Below, piece after piece: positions 1 to 9,173 of a stretch of DNA of 64,000 nucleotides. The notes below the pieces were generated by a model, which did not search any database, was not told where the DNA came from, and was given only the letters and a program-made list of their open reading frames with translations. The position numbers and the translations under genes were made by a program. Position 1 is the stretch's first letter, and each line of letters opens with the position of its first letter. The stretch is from Corynebacterium rouxii (GTDB lineage Bacteria; Actinomycetota; Actinomycetes; Mycobacteriales; Mycobacteriaceae): positions 744,001 through 808,000 of the forward strand of contig NZ_LR738855.1 of NCBI RefSeq assembly GCF_902702935.1, given 5' to 3'.

Positions 1-228
1 AAGGCCTGGAAAACCTGCGATATAAAACTCGCCTGGGGAGGCTTGCGCAGAGCGGTTGAGTGAAAATTGTCCGATGGGGGTAATCGGCCAACGGGAATTC
101 ATCTGCGCCAATAATTTGCGCCCGAAACCACGGTCGGCACGCGGGGAAGCGGCGATGACCGCTTCGGGATGGGCAGTGGTGACAAACCACAGCGTGACAA
201 CGGCGCTATGTTGTGGCGCATTTTCCAT
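1..228 (-). CDS. DUF6928-like protein, 3' end beyond the window
   Basis: Seventy-six codons read leftwards without a stop from ATG at 228 and run off the window edge, so only the N-terminus is present. It reads MENAPQHSAVVTLWFVTT and later has a PGEFYIAGFPGL stretch; a TLW-[FY]-V strand followed by a G-E-x-Y-x-G-x-F-P-G motif resembles the DUF6928 family of actinobacteria, whose function is unknown. The gene starts 20 nt after the sepH stop on the same strand, so the two are probably cotranscribed. No signal peptide or membrane segment is visible in this part. The family call rests on motif memory only. Confidence 0.6.
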   Translation of the reverse strand, partial: MENAPQHSAVVTLWFVTTAHPEAVIAASPRADRGFGRKLLAQMNSRWPITPIGQFSLNRSAQASPGEFYIAGFPGL

Positions 229-248
229 GGCTCGTGAGTCCCCTCAAG

Positions 249-1304
249 TTACTTCCGTGGTCGCTTGGTATTGGTACGAACACCCAAAAGCACATCCTCC
301 CAGTGCGGGGTCACTGCTTTACGACGCCTCTTGCCACCTTGTTTGTGTTCATCTTGGGAGTGCTGTGCGAAGTCATCACCGGATACCTCTGTGGTTGGTT
401 CTTGGGTATCGGTAGGTGCAGATGCGGAGTCGTCGATAGCCATGAGGTCGTCGCGAGTTTGTTCTGCTTCGCTTTCTGCAGAAACCAAGTGTGGTCGCCC
501 TGTCGCAACAGCAGATAATGAGCGTACTGGTTGCGAGAACTCCGGATCGATGAGGTCTGCTGCAACCGCATTGCGTGCAACAGTAGTAGCAGCGCTGGTG
601 CCGTGCCGGTGATAGGACCATTCGGCTACCGTTTCGCCTAGTTCTGGGCCCCACTTCACACTGACAACCCACTGCCCAGAAGGATCGCGGTAAGCGTCCC
701 AAACCGAACGAGTGAGGTCTTCACCGCGCGCAGCAAAAGCAGTTGCCAAGACTTCCCACAGGGTCAGATCCGCTGGGCCGTCGTTACGCACAGGGTGAGA
801 TTTTTTGGCCAGTTCTGCGATACGGGCGCGTTCTAGAAGTACGGGGTGCGCGTAAGGTTCGATTCGGGATTCAGTGACGCCGTTTTCCTCAGCGATCTCA
901 GCAATCGTGGCACCAGAACGAATACGCTCTTGGATCTCGCGAGGGCGCATAGACAATGGTGTAGATAGGCGAGGATCGACCTCTCGACTCGGGCGTGGCT
1001 CTCGGGTGGTAAGGGATCCGCGCGGGCGCGAAGGTGACTTTTCCTCAGCAGGCTCGGAATCGGAGGATTCTTCTGCTTCCGCGTCAGCGGGGTGCTCTTT
1101 AGAATCATGCTGAGGAGTCTGTGCTGTGGCATCCTCGGCGCTTTCTTCTGATTCAGCAGGCTGTTCGGGGTCTTCTTGGTGGAGAAGCGCCGCACGAAGC
1201 GAGTCGGTGACCTCTAGAAAAAACTGCTCCTCGGGATTGTCCGCCGCGTGGAAGACTAACGATGTTGCGGAGGATTCCGTGGGGACGAGGATTAGTTCCT
1301 TCAT
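249..1304 (-). CDS. sepH: Septation protein SepH (DUF3071 domain)
   Basis: 351 residues. SepH is an actinobacterial cytoplasmic division factor that binds FtsZ and promotes filament assembly. The N-terminus MKELILVPTESSATSLVF is the family signature; about residues 45-110 are an acidic, low-complexity linker; residues 120-165 (REIQERIRSGATIAEIAEENGV) form the helix-turn-helix the family uses in FtsZ interaction. The C-terminal 200 residues are charged and probably disordered. I chose ATG at 1304 because an AAGGAG box lies 7 nt upstream; an in-frame start at 1352 has no such box and adds residues unlike the family. It is read in the same direction as serC but separated from it by a hairpin, and is followed closely by the DUF6928-like gene. 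Confidence 0.88.
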   Translation of the reverse strand: MKELILVPTESSATSLVFHAADNPEEQFFLEVTDSLRAALLHQEDPEQPAESEESAEDATAQTPQHDSKEHPADAEAEESSDSEPAEEKSPSRPRGSLTTREPRPSREVDPRLSTPLSMRPREIQERIRSGATIAEIAEENGVTESRIEPYAHPVLLERARIAELAKKSHPVRNDGPADLTLWEVLATAFAARGEDLTRSVWDAYRDPSGQWVVSVKWGPELGETVAEWSYHRHGTSAATTVARNAVAADLIDPEFSQPVRSLSAVATGRPHLVSAESEAEQTRDDLMAIDDSASAPTDTQEPTTEVSGDDFAQHSQDEHKQGGKRRRKAVTPHWEDVLLGVRTNTKRPRK

Positions 1305-1439
1305 CAATACTCCTTCGACTGGGGAAATGGTACTGCAAGGTGCAGATATCACTATCGTCTACTGTAACGCAGCCCGAGGGGTTGCGGGTTGTACGACGAG
1401 GTAGCGTGCCATAACAAAATGACAAACTTGTCAATATTC

Positions 1440-1490
1440 TTAAAGCTCAGAGGAAGTAGTTTATAAAACGTGGCTTCCTCTGAGCTTTAA
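1440..1490 (-). terminator. Hairpin between serC and sepH
   Basis: A perfect 17-bp inverted repeat (1440-1456 with 1474-1490, core AAGCTCAGAGGAAG) lies 22 nt after the serC stop. The T-run after it on the minus strand is weak, so it may terminate, attenuate or protect a 3' end. It separates serC transcription from sepH. Confidence 0.75.
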
Positions 1491-1511
1491 GAAATAACAA
1501 ATGCTGAATTT

Positions 1512-2645
<1,134 letters not shown>

Positions 2646-2836
2646 TCACGCTTTCTCGTTGTAGGACAACGCACAAAAGGGAAGGGTTGCAAAAGATTTG
2701 TCCGCATCAGTGAGGTGGCAGCGCCACCCTTGAGGTGGAATAGTACCGAATGCTTGCATAGTTGGAAGCTTCTGCCATGACATCACCTGCCGAACGGTAG
2801 AAATAGGCAATTTTGTTGCAAAAATGGGGGGATTCT

Positions 2837-2850
2837 ATGCAATGTTGCAT
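2837..2850. repeat. Operator-like palindrome ATGCAA-TG-TTGCAT
   Basis: Perfect 6-bp arms around a 2-bp centre, in the serC/gltA divergent region. Further TTGCAA-type half sites lie at about 2679 and 2815. The TTGCAA core overlaps the right half of the RamB consensus, but the left half is absent here, so the binding protein is unknown. Confidence 0.5.
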
Positions 2851-3152
2851 GGGTAGTGTTGCCGCATTTTTACAGGTAGCAATGCTGATTTTATGTTCGT
2901 TTTCAAACTAATGTTATGTGTGCCACAGATTTTGTTACACTGTGTTATGTTCCATGCATTCACGCCCAAATTTTGGCGGAAGCGTTAACTTTCTAGTTTC
3001 GTAACGGCGAATAAAGGTGTATGAATGGTGAGCACACCCTTACCCTCATGGGTGACCGGCAAGGTGAGGGGCCAAAATTAAAAAGTGTCATTAGATTTCA
3101 AGATGGCTATTACCTTGAGCGTATCCGCGAACAACCTCTGTGGAGACGTGGT

Positions 3153-3176
3153 AGGGGTAGCTCCCCTTTACGGGGG
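3153..3176. promoter_or_regulatory. RamA-like G/C-run boxes upstream of gltA
   Basis: AGGGG-TAGCT-CCCCT at 3153-3167 followed by GGGGG at 3172-3176. RamA of corynebacteria binds pairs of G4-6 or C4-5 runs a few bases apart, and acetate metabolism genes are its known targets. The match is to a loose consensus, so this is a candidate only. Confidence 0.4.
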
Positions 3177-3326
3177 TGTTATGGTCTGTAGTTTTAGGTG
3201 ACTGTTCGGCGGTAGCTGGCTAACCTAGGGCGAAATGCGGATAACACTGCAGTCTTGGATCTCAACAGTGCACTTTTCACGCAACGGTGCAAAAGTGCAC
3301 GGAAAAACAAATCGAAAGGGATGCTT

Positions 3327-4619
3327 GTGGCTACTGAAAACAAGGAAAAGGCGGTTCTTCACTACCCTGGTGGCGAGTATGAGATGGATATCATCCATGC
3401 AACCGAGGGTAACGATGGTGTTGTGCTGGATAAATTACTGTCCCAAACTGGCATGGTCACTTTCGACCCTGGTTATGTGAGCACCGGTTCCACGGAATCT
3501 AAGATCACTTACATCGATGGCGACAATGGCATCCTGCGTCACCGTGGCTACGACATCGCGGACTTGGCGGAAAACGCAACCTTCAACGAAGTTTCCTACC
3601 TGCTAATTAAGGGCCACCTGCCAACCGTTGATGAGCTTCATAAGTTCAACAACGAAATCCGCCACCACACCCTGCTGGACGAGGATTTTAAGAGCCAGTT
3701 CAACATCTTCCCACGTGACGCACACCCAATGTCCGTGTTGGCTTCCTCCGTGAACATCTTGTCCACCTACTACCAGGATCAGCTCAACCCACTCGATGAG
3801 GAGCAGCTGGATAAGGCCACCGTTCGCCTGCTAGCCAAGGTGCCAATGCTTGCAGCTTACGCTTACCGCGCTTCCAAGGGTGCTCCTTACATGTACCCAG
3901 ACAACTCCTTGAACGCTCGCGAGAACTTCCTCCGCATGATGTTTGGTTACCCAACCGAGCCATACGAGGTGGACCCAGTAGTGGCAAAGGCGCTGGATAA
4001 GCTACTCATCCTGCACGCAGATCACGAGCAGAACTGCTCCACCTCTACTGTGCGCATGATCGGTTCCGCACAGGCCAACATGTTCGTTGCTGTTGCTGGT
4101 GGTATCAACGCCCTTTCAGGTCCTCTACACGGTGGCGCAAACCAGGCTGTCTTGGAAATGCTCGAAGAGATCAAGGCCAACGGCGGCGACGCTACCGACT
4201 TCATGAACCGCGTGAAGAACAAGGAAAAGGGCGTTCGCCTGATGGGCTTCGGTCACCGCGTGTACAAGAACTACGACCCACGCGCTGCCATCGTGAAGGA
4301 AACCGCACACGAAATCCTCGAACACCTCGGTGGCGATGAGCTTCTCGATCTCGCCATGAATCTCGAAGAGATCGCATTGAACGACGACTACTTCGTATCG
4401 CGCAAGCTGTACCCGAATGTCGACTTCTACACCGGTTTGATTTACCGCGCTATGGGATTCCCAACGGACTTCTTCACCGTGCTCTTTGCCATTGGTCGTC
4501 TGCCAGGCTGGATTGCTCAGTACCGCGAGCAGTTGGCAACCACCACCAAGATCAACCGCCCACGTCAGATTTACACCGGCGAAACCTTGCGAAAGGTCAC
4601 TCCACGCGAGCAGCGCTAA
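3327..4619 (+). CDS. gltA: Citrate synthase GltA
   Basis: 430 residues. Condenses acetyl-CoA and oxaloacetate to citrate, the entry step of the TCA cycle. Catalytic signatures are present: LSGPLHGGANQAV and GFGHRVYKNYDPRA with the active histidines, and NVDFYTG with the catalytic aspartate. The protein is very close to the C. glutamicum enzyme. GTG at 3327 is preferred because GAAAGGG at 3314-3320 then sits 6 nt upstream; an ATG at 3321, directly after that box, is the alternative and adds two residues. A terminator hairpin follows at 4642. Confidence 0.96.
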   Translation: MATENKEKAVLHYPGGEYEMDIIHATEGNDGVVLDKLLSQTGMVTFDPGYVSTGSTESKITYIDGDNGILRHRGYDIADLAENATFNEVSYLLIKGHLPTVDELHKFNNEIRHHTLLDEDFKSQFNIFPRDAHPMSVLASSVNILSTYYQDQLNPLDEEQLDKATVRLLAKVPMLAAYAYRASKGAPYMYPDNSLNARENFLRMMFGYPTEPYEVDPVVAKALDKLLILHADHEQNCSTSTVRMIGSAQANMFVAVAGGINALSGPLHGGANQAVLEMLEEIKANGGDATDFMNRVKNKEKGVRLMGFGHRVYKNYDPRAAIVKETAHEILEHLGGDELLDLAMNLEEIALNDDYFVSRKLYPNVDFYTGLIYRAMGFPTDFFTVLFAIGRLPGWIAQYREQLATTTKINRPRQIYTGETLRKVTPREQR

Positions 4620-4641
4620 GCTGATGACCTGCTAATTTCGG

Positions 4642-4688
4642 CCGAGCGAGTGGAATTTCAGTACACTGTTACCCACACGCTCGGTTTT
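4642..4688 (+). terminator. Rho-independent terminator of gltA
   Basis: CCGAGCGAGTGG (4642-4653) pairs with CCACACGCTCGG (4673-4684) with one mismatch and is followed by TTTT. It lies 22 nt after the gltA stop. Confidence 0.75.
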
Positions 4689-4785
4689 CGTTGTGTTGAT
4701 ATACCTCCTCGGCGACGATCCGCAGCCGAGTTCATACGTTAATATTCCGAGCAATTTGTACATCGATCCAAGGAGTTAGAGAGCC

Positions 4786-5145
4786 ATGGAAAAGCCCCAG
4801 ATCCAGGTTCCCGAAGGACCAGCCCCAGAAGACATCGTCATCGTCGACCTCATTGAGGGCGACGGCGCAGAAGCACAGCCTGGCGGCCTCGTTGAGGTCC
4901 ACTATGTTGGCGTCGACTTTGAAAACGGCCAAGAGTTTGATTCTTCTTGGGACCGCGGCCAAAGCATCGAGTTCCCATTGTCTGGCCTCATCGCTGGCTG
5001 GCAAGAAGGTATCCCAGGCATGAAGGTCGGCGGACGTCGCCAGCTGACCATCCCACCAGAGGCTGCTTACGGCCCAGCAGGTGGCGGACACCCACTGTCC
5101 GGTCGCACCCTCGTGTTCGTGATTGATCTGCTCAACGTCGGCTAA
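4786..5145 (+). CDS. fkpA: FKBP-type peptidyl-prolyl cis-trans isomerase
   Basis: 119 residues, a single FKBP domain with no signal peptide, so cytoplasmic. It catalyses cis-trans isomerisation of Xaa-Pro bonds. Hallmarks: VEVHYVGVDFENGQEFDSS, FPLSGLIAGWQEGIPGMKVGG, and RQLTIPPEAAYG followed by LVFVIDLL at the end. An AAGGAG box lies 11 nt before ATG 4786. It follows gltA as in C. glutamicum but has its own terminator at 5169. Confidence 0.93.
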   Translation: MEKPQIQVPEGPAPEDIVIVDLIEGDGAEAQPGGLVEVHYVGVDFENGQEFDSSWDRGQSIEFPLSGLIAGWQEGIPGMKVGGRRQLTIPPEAAYGPAGGGHPLSGRTLVFVIDLLNVG

Positions 5146-5168
5146 TCACGTTCAACAGTAAGAACAAA

Positions 5169-5208
5169 AATAACGCCCGTAGGTGTATTACCATCTACGG
5201 GCGTTATT
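5169..5208. terminator. Bidirectional terminator between fkpA and accDA
   Basis: A 14-bp perfect stem (5169-5182 with 5195-5208, core AACGCCCGTAG) between two convergent genes, with A-rich flank upstream and TT downstream. It can serve both directions. Confidence 0.85.
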
Positions 5209-5232
5209 GCATCACAGTATCCTCACACACCG

Positions 5233-6738
5233 TTAGATCAATGTGTGAGCGAGCGCTTCATAACGCTGTAAACGGGCCTCGCGGCCCACAGCGGGTGAGC
5301 TATCCAGTTCGGAGAGAGCTGCAGTGATCTTGTCAAGAACAAAAGCCGCGAAGGCATCGGGATACTGATGCGCAGCGACAGGTTCGTCGATAATGGCGTC
5401 GATAATGCCTACCTCTTTGAGCGTTACCGCCGATACCTGCTGTTCTTCCATCATTTGTGCTGCATGGGAAGTGTCGCGGTAAATGATTGCAGAAGCGCCT
5501 TCAGGTGGCAGTGGACTGAGCCAAGCATGTGAGGTGGCGAGCACCTTATCGGTAGGAAGCATCGCTAAAGCGCCACCGCCACAACCTTGTCCCAAGATCA
5601 AGGACAGCGTAGGAACATCAACAGACACAAGCTCACCGAGAGTGCGCGCAATCGACCCTGCCAGACCGTGCTCTTCTGCATAATCACTAAGCTCTGCACC
5701 GGGGGTATCGATGATAGAGATCAACGGAAGCTGCAACTCGTGCGCTAATTGGATACCACGCCTTGCACAGCGCAGTGCCTCGGTGCCAAGTTCGGTCTTA
5801 GCGTGAGGCGGCTGGGCATGGCGATCCTGAGCAATGATCACTACACTGCGCCCAGCCAATCGAGCTACGGCCACGATAACAGCAGGGGAGCGGCGGCCGT
5901 CGCCACTGCCAAAAAGCTGGACATAATTATCGCGACCGATGGCATGCATGATGCTGCGCGCGCCGGGTCGATCAATATGCCGCGTAGTCTCAATCGAGTC
6001 CCATACGCTGTGACTATCGGAATCGACGCGGCAGGGGGCGTCGTGACGCGTGGCGGTAACATCATCGGGGCTGAGAATGACCTCGACAATCTTTTTTAAC
6101 GACGAGCGTAGTTCTCGTGGGGAAATAACGCCGTCGATCACTCCTTTTTCGGCCAGATTTTCACCCGACTGCACACCTTGGGTAAGCGGGCGACCAGTGG
6201 TGAGCTCAACGACACGCGGACCCAAAAATCCCAATAGTGCATCGGGTTCAGCGAATGTGAAGTGACCTGCGGATCCCCACGAGGCCATAACCCCACCAGT
6301 TGTGGGATTGCGAAGATACACCAGGTAGGGCAGGTGTGCGTCTTTGTGTCGGTACACGGCGGTGGTGATGGACACCATCAGAGCAAAAGCGGGGGTGCCT
6401 TCCTGCATGCGTGTGCCGCCAGAAGATGGCGAAATAAGCAGCGGAAGACGTTGCTCGGTTGCCTTATGGATTGCCGCGATAATACGGCGGGCGGTTGCCG
6501 CGCCAATGGAGCCTCCGAGGAAGTTGAATTCGCTGAGGACCACAGCAACGCGATGGCCGAAAATAGTGCCTTCACCTGTGATAACGGACTCGTCAACCCC
6601 TGATTTTTCGCGGGCTTTGGCGAGGGATTGTTGGTAACTTTCTGAGATGTCCCCATAGACCGGTGGAGTATCCCAACTACTAAAGGAATTAGCGTCGAGA
6701 ACCTGGGCTATGAGCTCGTGTGCGGTCGTTCGGGTCAT
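5233..6738 (-). CDS. accDA: Acyl-CoA carboxylase carboxyltransferase, fused beta and alpha halves
   Basis: 501 residues. Residues 1-230 resemble the acetyl-CoA carboxylase beta subunit (GGTRMQEGTPAFALM, TTGGVMASWGS), and residues 240-500 the alpha subunit (IDTPGAELSDYAEEHG, ILGQGCGGGALAMLP, LPPEGASAIIYRD). Both halves of the carboxyl-transfer site (biotin to acyl-CoA) are therefore in one chain. The N-terminal four-cysteine zinc ribbon of E. coli AccD is missing. No biotin carboxylase or biotin carrier gene is adjacent, so the partner must be encoded elsewhere. It resembles the protein annotated accDA near gltA in C. glutamicum; the true acyl-CoA substrate cannot be read from sequence. Divergent from the aldo/keto reductase. 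Confidence 0.85.
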   Translation of the reverse strand: MTRTTAHELIAQVLDANSFSSWDTPPVYGDISESYQQSLAKAREKSGVDESVITGEGTIFGHRVAVVLSEFNFLGGSIGAATARRIIAAIHKATEQRLPLLISPSSGGTRMQEGTPAFALMVSITTAVYRHKDAHLPYLVYLRNPTTGGVMASWGSAGHFTFAEPDALLGFLGPRVVELTTGRPLTQGVQSGENLAEKGVIDGVISPRELRSSLKKIVEVILSPDDVTATRHDAPCRVDSDSHSVWDSIETTRHIDRPGARSIMHAIGRDNYVQLFGSGDGRRSPAVIVAVARLAGRSVVIIAQDRHAQPPHAKTELGTEALRCARRGIQLAHELQLPLISIIDTPGAELSDYAEEHGLAGSIARTLGELVSVDVPTLSLILGQGCGGGALAMLPTDKVLATSHAWLSPLPPEGASAIIYRDTSHAAQMMEEQQVSAVTLKEVGIIDAIIDEPVAAHQYPDAFAAFVLDKITAALSELDSSPAVGREARLQRYEALAHTLI

Positions 6739-6831
6739 GGCACCACCCTATAAAGAACGCGGGTGGTTAGTGCAGAAACTGTGTAAAAAAATTGCCAATA
6801 GGGGGTGCATAGGGTGGATTTTCGGTGTTGA

Positions 6832-7704
6832 ATGGTGATCATGAAACAACACGAGAACGTTATTCCTACCATCACTCTCAACGATGGCACGGAAATGCCC
6901 GCCATTGGTTTTGGCACTTACAAGCTGCACGATAACGAGGCTTATGAGGCTGTGCGTAGTGCCATTGAAGTGGGTTACCGTCACATCGATACCGCATCGT
7001 TGTATAAGAACGAAGAGGAGGTAGGCCGTGCGGTGGCCGACGCGATCGCTGCAGGTGATGTGACTCGTGAAGAGCTTTTTATCACCACCAAGGTCTGGAA
7101 CGACATGCACGGAGATCAGCTCACGCAACGCTCCTTCCAAGAATCCCTCCAGCGACTCGGTCTGGATTACATCGATTGCTGCATGGTGCACTGGCCATGG
7201 CCGCAAAAGGGCCTTTATGTTGAGTCATTTGCAGCATTGGCGAAGATTCAAGGGCTGGGGCAGCTGCAGTCGGTTGCGGTAGCTAATTTCTATCCTGAAG
7301 TTCTGCGCGAGATCGTCGCGGAAACTGGTATTGCGCCTGTGCTGAATCAGGTGGAATTGCATCCTGGTTTTTCTCAAGCTGAACAGCGCACCGTGGACCG
7401 TGAGCTGGAAGTGGTTACGGAAGCATGGTCGCCGTTGGGGCGGGGTGATTCGCTGAACGCGGAGGCCATCGCGTCCATCGCGCAGCGTTATGAGAAGACG
7501 CCGGCGCAGGTGGCATTGCGGTGGATTCATCAGTTGGGTTGCTCTGTGGTGCCTAAGTCGGCGAATCCTCAGCGGCAGCGCGAGAACCTCGATATTTTCA
7601 ATTTTGAGCTCAACGCAGAAGACATGAACAGCATTACGTTGCTCGACGAGCAAGGTGGTCGGCTGTTTGTTGATCCGCACAACTTCCCAGGCGAGGTGGA
7701 GTAG
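6832..7704 (+). CDS. Aldo/keto reductase family oxidoreductase
   Basis: 290 residues, TIM-barrel NADPH-dependent carbonyl reductase family. The tetrad is intact: Asp53 and Tyr58 in HIDTASLYKNEEEVG, Lys87 in TTKVWND and His120 in MVHWPWP. It resembles 2,5-diketo-gluconate reductase-type enzymes, but the substrate is unknown. No clear Shine-Dalgarno box precedes ATG 6832; the in-frame ATG at 6841 is an alternative start. The stop overlaps the GTG start of the next gene (TAGTG), indicating translational coupling. Confidence 0.88.
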   Translation: MVIMKQHENVIPTITLNDGTEMPAIGFGTYKLHDNEAYEAVRSAIEVGYRHIDTASLYKNEEEVGRAVADAIAAGDVTREELFITTKVWNDMHGDQLTQRSFQESLQRLGLDYIDCCMVHWPWPQKGLYVESFAALAKIQGLGQLQSVAVANFYPEVLREIVAETGIAPVLNQVELHPGFSQAEQRTVDRELEVVTEAWSPLGRGDSLNAEAIASIAQRYEKTPAQVALRWIHQLGCSVVPKSANPQRQRENLDIFNFELNAEDMNSITLLDEQGGRLFVDPHNFPGEVE

Positions 7705-8480
7705 TGGCGCAGGTGGAGGTGCGTATCGACGGCCCCTTGATGTGTGTCACCGTGAATAGGCACGAGGCTCGCAACGCGCTTTCTGCACGGATGTGCGATG
7801 ACATTACAGCTGCTCTTAATAACGCAGATGAGCAGGCGCGGGGCACTGCAGCTATCCGTGCCGTGCTTATCCGTTCTGTCGGAACGACCTTTTGTGCCGG
7901 AGCAGATTTGGGCAGTACCGCTCAATGTGATGGTGTAGCTGAGGTAACGCAGTCGGATTTCCATGACTCTCTTACAAGCATGTTGGAATCGGTCGTGTCC
8001 TGTGGAGTGCCAGTCATCGCTGATATTCAAGGACCAGTCGTAGGAGCTGGTATGCAACTCGCGTTGAGCTGTGATCTGCGTTTGGTTCATCATGCTGCAT
8101 GGTTTAAGGTGCCGGCGGCATCGCTGGGGTTCGCACTCGACGGATGGACTATTAACAGAGCTCAGTGTTTGTTGGGCGGCGGTTGGGCGCGATCAATTTT
8201 CTTGGGAGGTGCAACGCTATCGGCACCGCAGGCAGTAGCAGCTGGTTTTGCGCTGGAGATCGCTGATTCCGATGCTGCGATTGCCTATGCGCATCGTATT
8301 GCTGGAATGGCACCGTTGGCGTTACGTCAGCTTAAAGCCGCGCTGAATAGTGCTGATTCTGATTATGAGCTTCGTGGTGAGGCGCGTGATTTGTTTGAGC
8401 AATGCTGGGCGAGTGGGGATGCCCGTGAAGGGCAGTTGGCTCGAAAACAAAAGCGAGATCCGGTATTTACTGGGCGCTGA
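7704..8480 (+). CDS. Enoyl-CoA hydratase/isomerase-like protein without catalytic glutamates
   Basis: 258 residues, crotonase fold. The CoA-binding stretch FCAGADLGS (63-71) and oxyanion-hole region GPVVGAGMQLALSCDLRL (110-127) are present. The two glutamates needed for hydratase activity are replaced, by Gln118 and Ala138 (the usual P-E is P-A in FKVPAASLGF). A standard enoyl-CoA hydratase activity is therefore unlikely; isomerase, thioesterase or another crotonase reaction is possible. GTG start at 7704 follows a GAGGTGGAG box inside the upstream gene, with 1-nt overlap, so it is coupled to the aldo/keto reductase. Confidence 0.85.
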   Translation: MAQVEVRIDGPLMCVTVNRHEARNALSARMCDDITAALNNADEQARGTAAIRAVLIRSVGTTFCAGADLGSTAQCDGVAEVTQSDFHDSLTSMLESVVSCGVPVIADIQGPVVGAGMQLALSCDLRLVHHAAWFKVPAASLGFALDGWTINRAQCLLGGGWARSIFLGGATLSAPQAVAAGFALEIADSDAAIAYAHRIAGMAPLALRQLKAALNSADSDYELRGEARDLFEQCWASGDAREGQLARKQKRDPVFTGR

Positions 8481-8559
8481 TTCGGCTAGGAAAGTGATGG
8501 CCTCTTTGTAAGGGTGCTCCTTGCAATGGGGTCATTTTTTATTGTGTAGATCGTATTAA

Positions 8560-8573
8560 CAAACTTTGCAAAA
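8560..8573. promoter_or_regulatory. RamB-like site upstream of mctBC
   Basis: The sequence CAAACTTTGCAAAA contains the AAACTTTGCAAA core, matching the RamB operator consensus (A/G)(A/G)AACTTTGCAAA at all but the first variable positions. RamB is the repressor of acetate metabolism genes in corynebacteria. It lies 256 bp before mctB. Confidence 0.7.
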
Positions 8574-8581
8574 GTGCTCGA

Positions 8582-8641
8582 TGGGGGCGTTGGGGGTGAT
8601 AGGTGTATGCGTATTATGCTAGCTCAACGGCAATTTGGGGG
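8582..8641. promoter_or_regulatory. RamA-like G-run boxes upstream of mctBC
   Basis: TGGGGGC and TGGGGGT at 8582-8597 are separated by only a few bases, and a third TGGGGGT lies at 8636-8642. Paired G-runs of this form are the RamA binding pattern. RamA activates mctC in C. glutamicum (prior knowledge); binding here is inferred. Confidence 0.55.
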
Positions 8642-8726
8642 TAAGTGAATGGTTGTAAAAAGAGAAAAAGAGCGTTCTTCACTATCGGAATTTTTGTGAC
8701 TTGGGTAATTTTCACTGTTAAAGATT

Positions 8727-8742
8727 TGTGGCACAGCACACA
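8727..8742. promoter_or_regulatory. GlxR (CRP-type) binding site upstream of mctBC
   Basis: TGTG-GCACAGCA-CACA fits the GlxR consensus TGTG-N8-CACA exactly in both half sites. It is 86 bp before the mctB start, a position suiting regulation of the promoter. Confidence 0.65.
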
Positions 8743-8828
8743 TGGAAGTATGGGTGCCGTTCTACAACTTTGAATCACCTCGTGACAATTCCCCGAACAA
8801 CTAGACAGCAAAAGGAGCATTAACAATC

Positions 8829-9170
8829 ATGAATGCCCCAGTAACCCCCATGCGGCGGCGGGAACCCTCCAGTGAGGAATTCCGCGCCATGCAGGCAAGC
8901 CCACAGTTTGTTGATCTCAAACGCACCTACCGATCCTTCACGTTCCCCATGAGCATTGCGTTTTTCGTGTGGTACTTGGCCTTCGTGGTCACTGCCACCT
9001 ATGCACCTGACCTCATGGGTAAAGCGGTGGTGGGCTCCGTGAATTTGGGAGTAATCCTCGGAGTCGCCCAGTTTGTCACCACATTCATTATCACGTGGGT
9101 CTACATCAAATTTGCCAACAAAAACATCGAGCCACGTGCAGCGGCGATCCGCGAGTCCATGGAAGGATAA
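8829..9170 (+). CDS. mctB: DUF485 membrane protein, MctB-like
   Basis: 113 residues with two membrane segments (about 40-60 SIAFFVWYLAFVVTATYA and 75-97), the DUF485 pattern that accompanies solute:sodium symporters of the acetate permease group. Its exact role is unknown; it probably helps assembly or activity of MctC. A strong AAGGAG box lies 10 nt before ATG 8829. The mctC ATG is 3 nt after its stop, so the two form one operon as in C. glutamicum. Confidence 0.85.
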   Translation: MNAPVTPMRRREPSSEEFRAMQASPQFVDLKRTYRSFTFPMSIAFFVWYLAFVVTATYAPDLMGKAVVGSVNLGVILGVAQFVTTFIITWVYIKFANKNIEPRAAAIRESMEG

Positions 9171-9173
9171 GCA

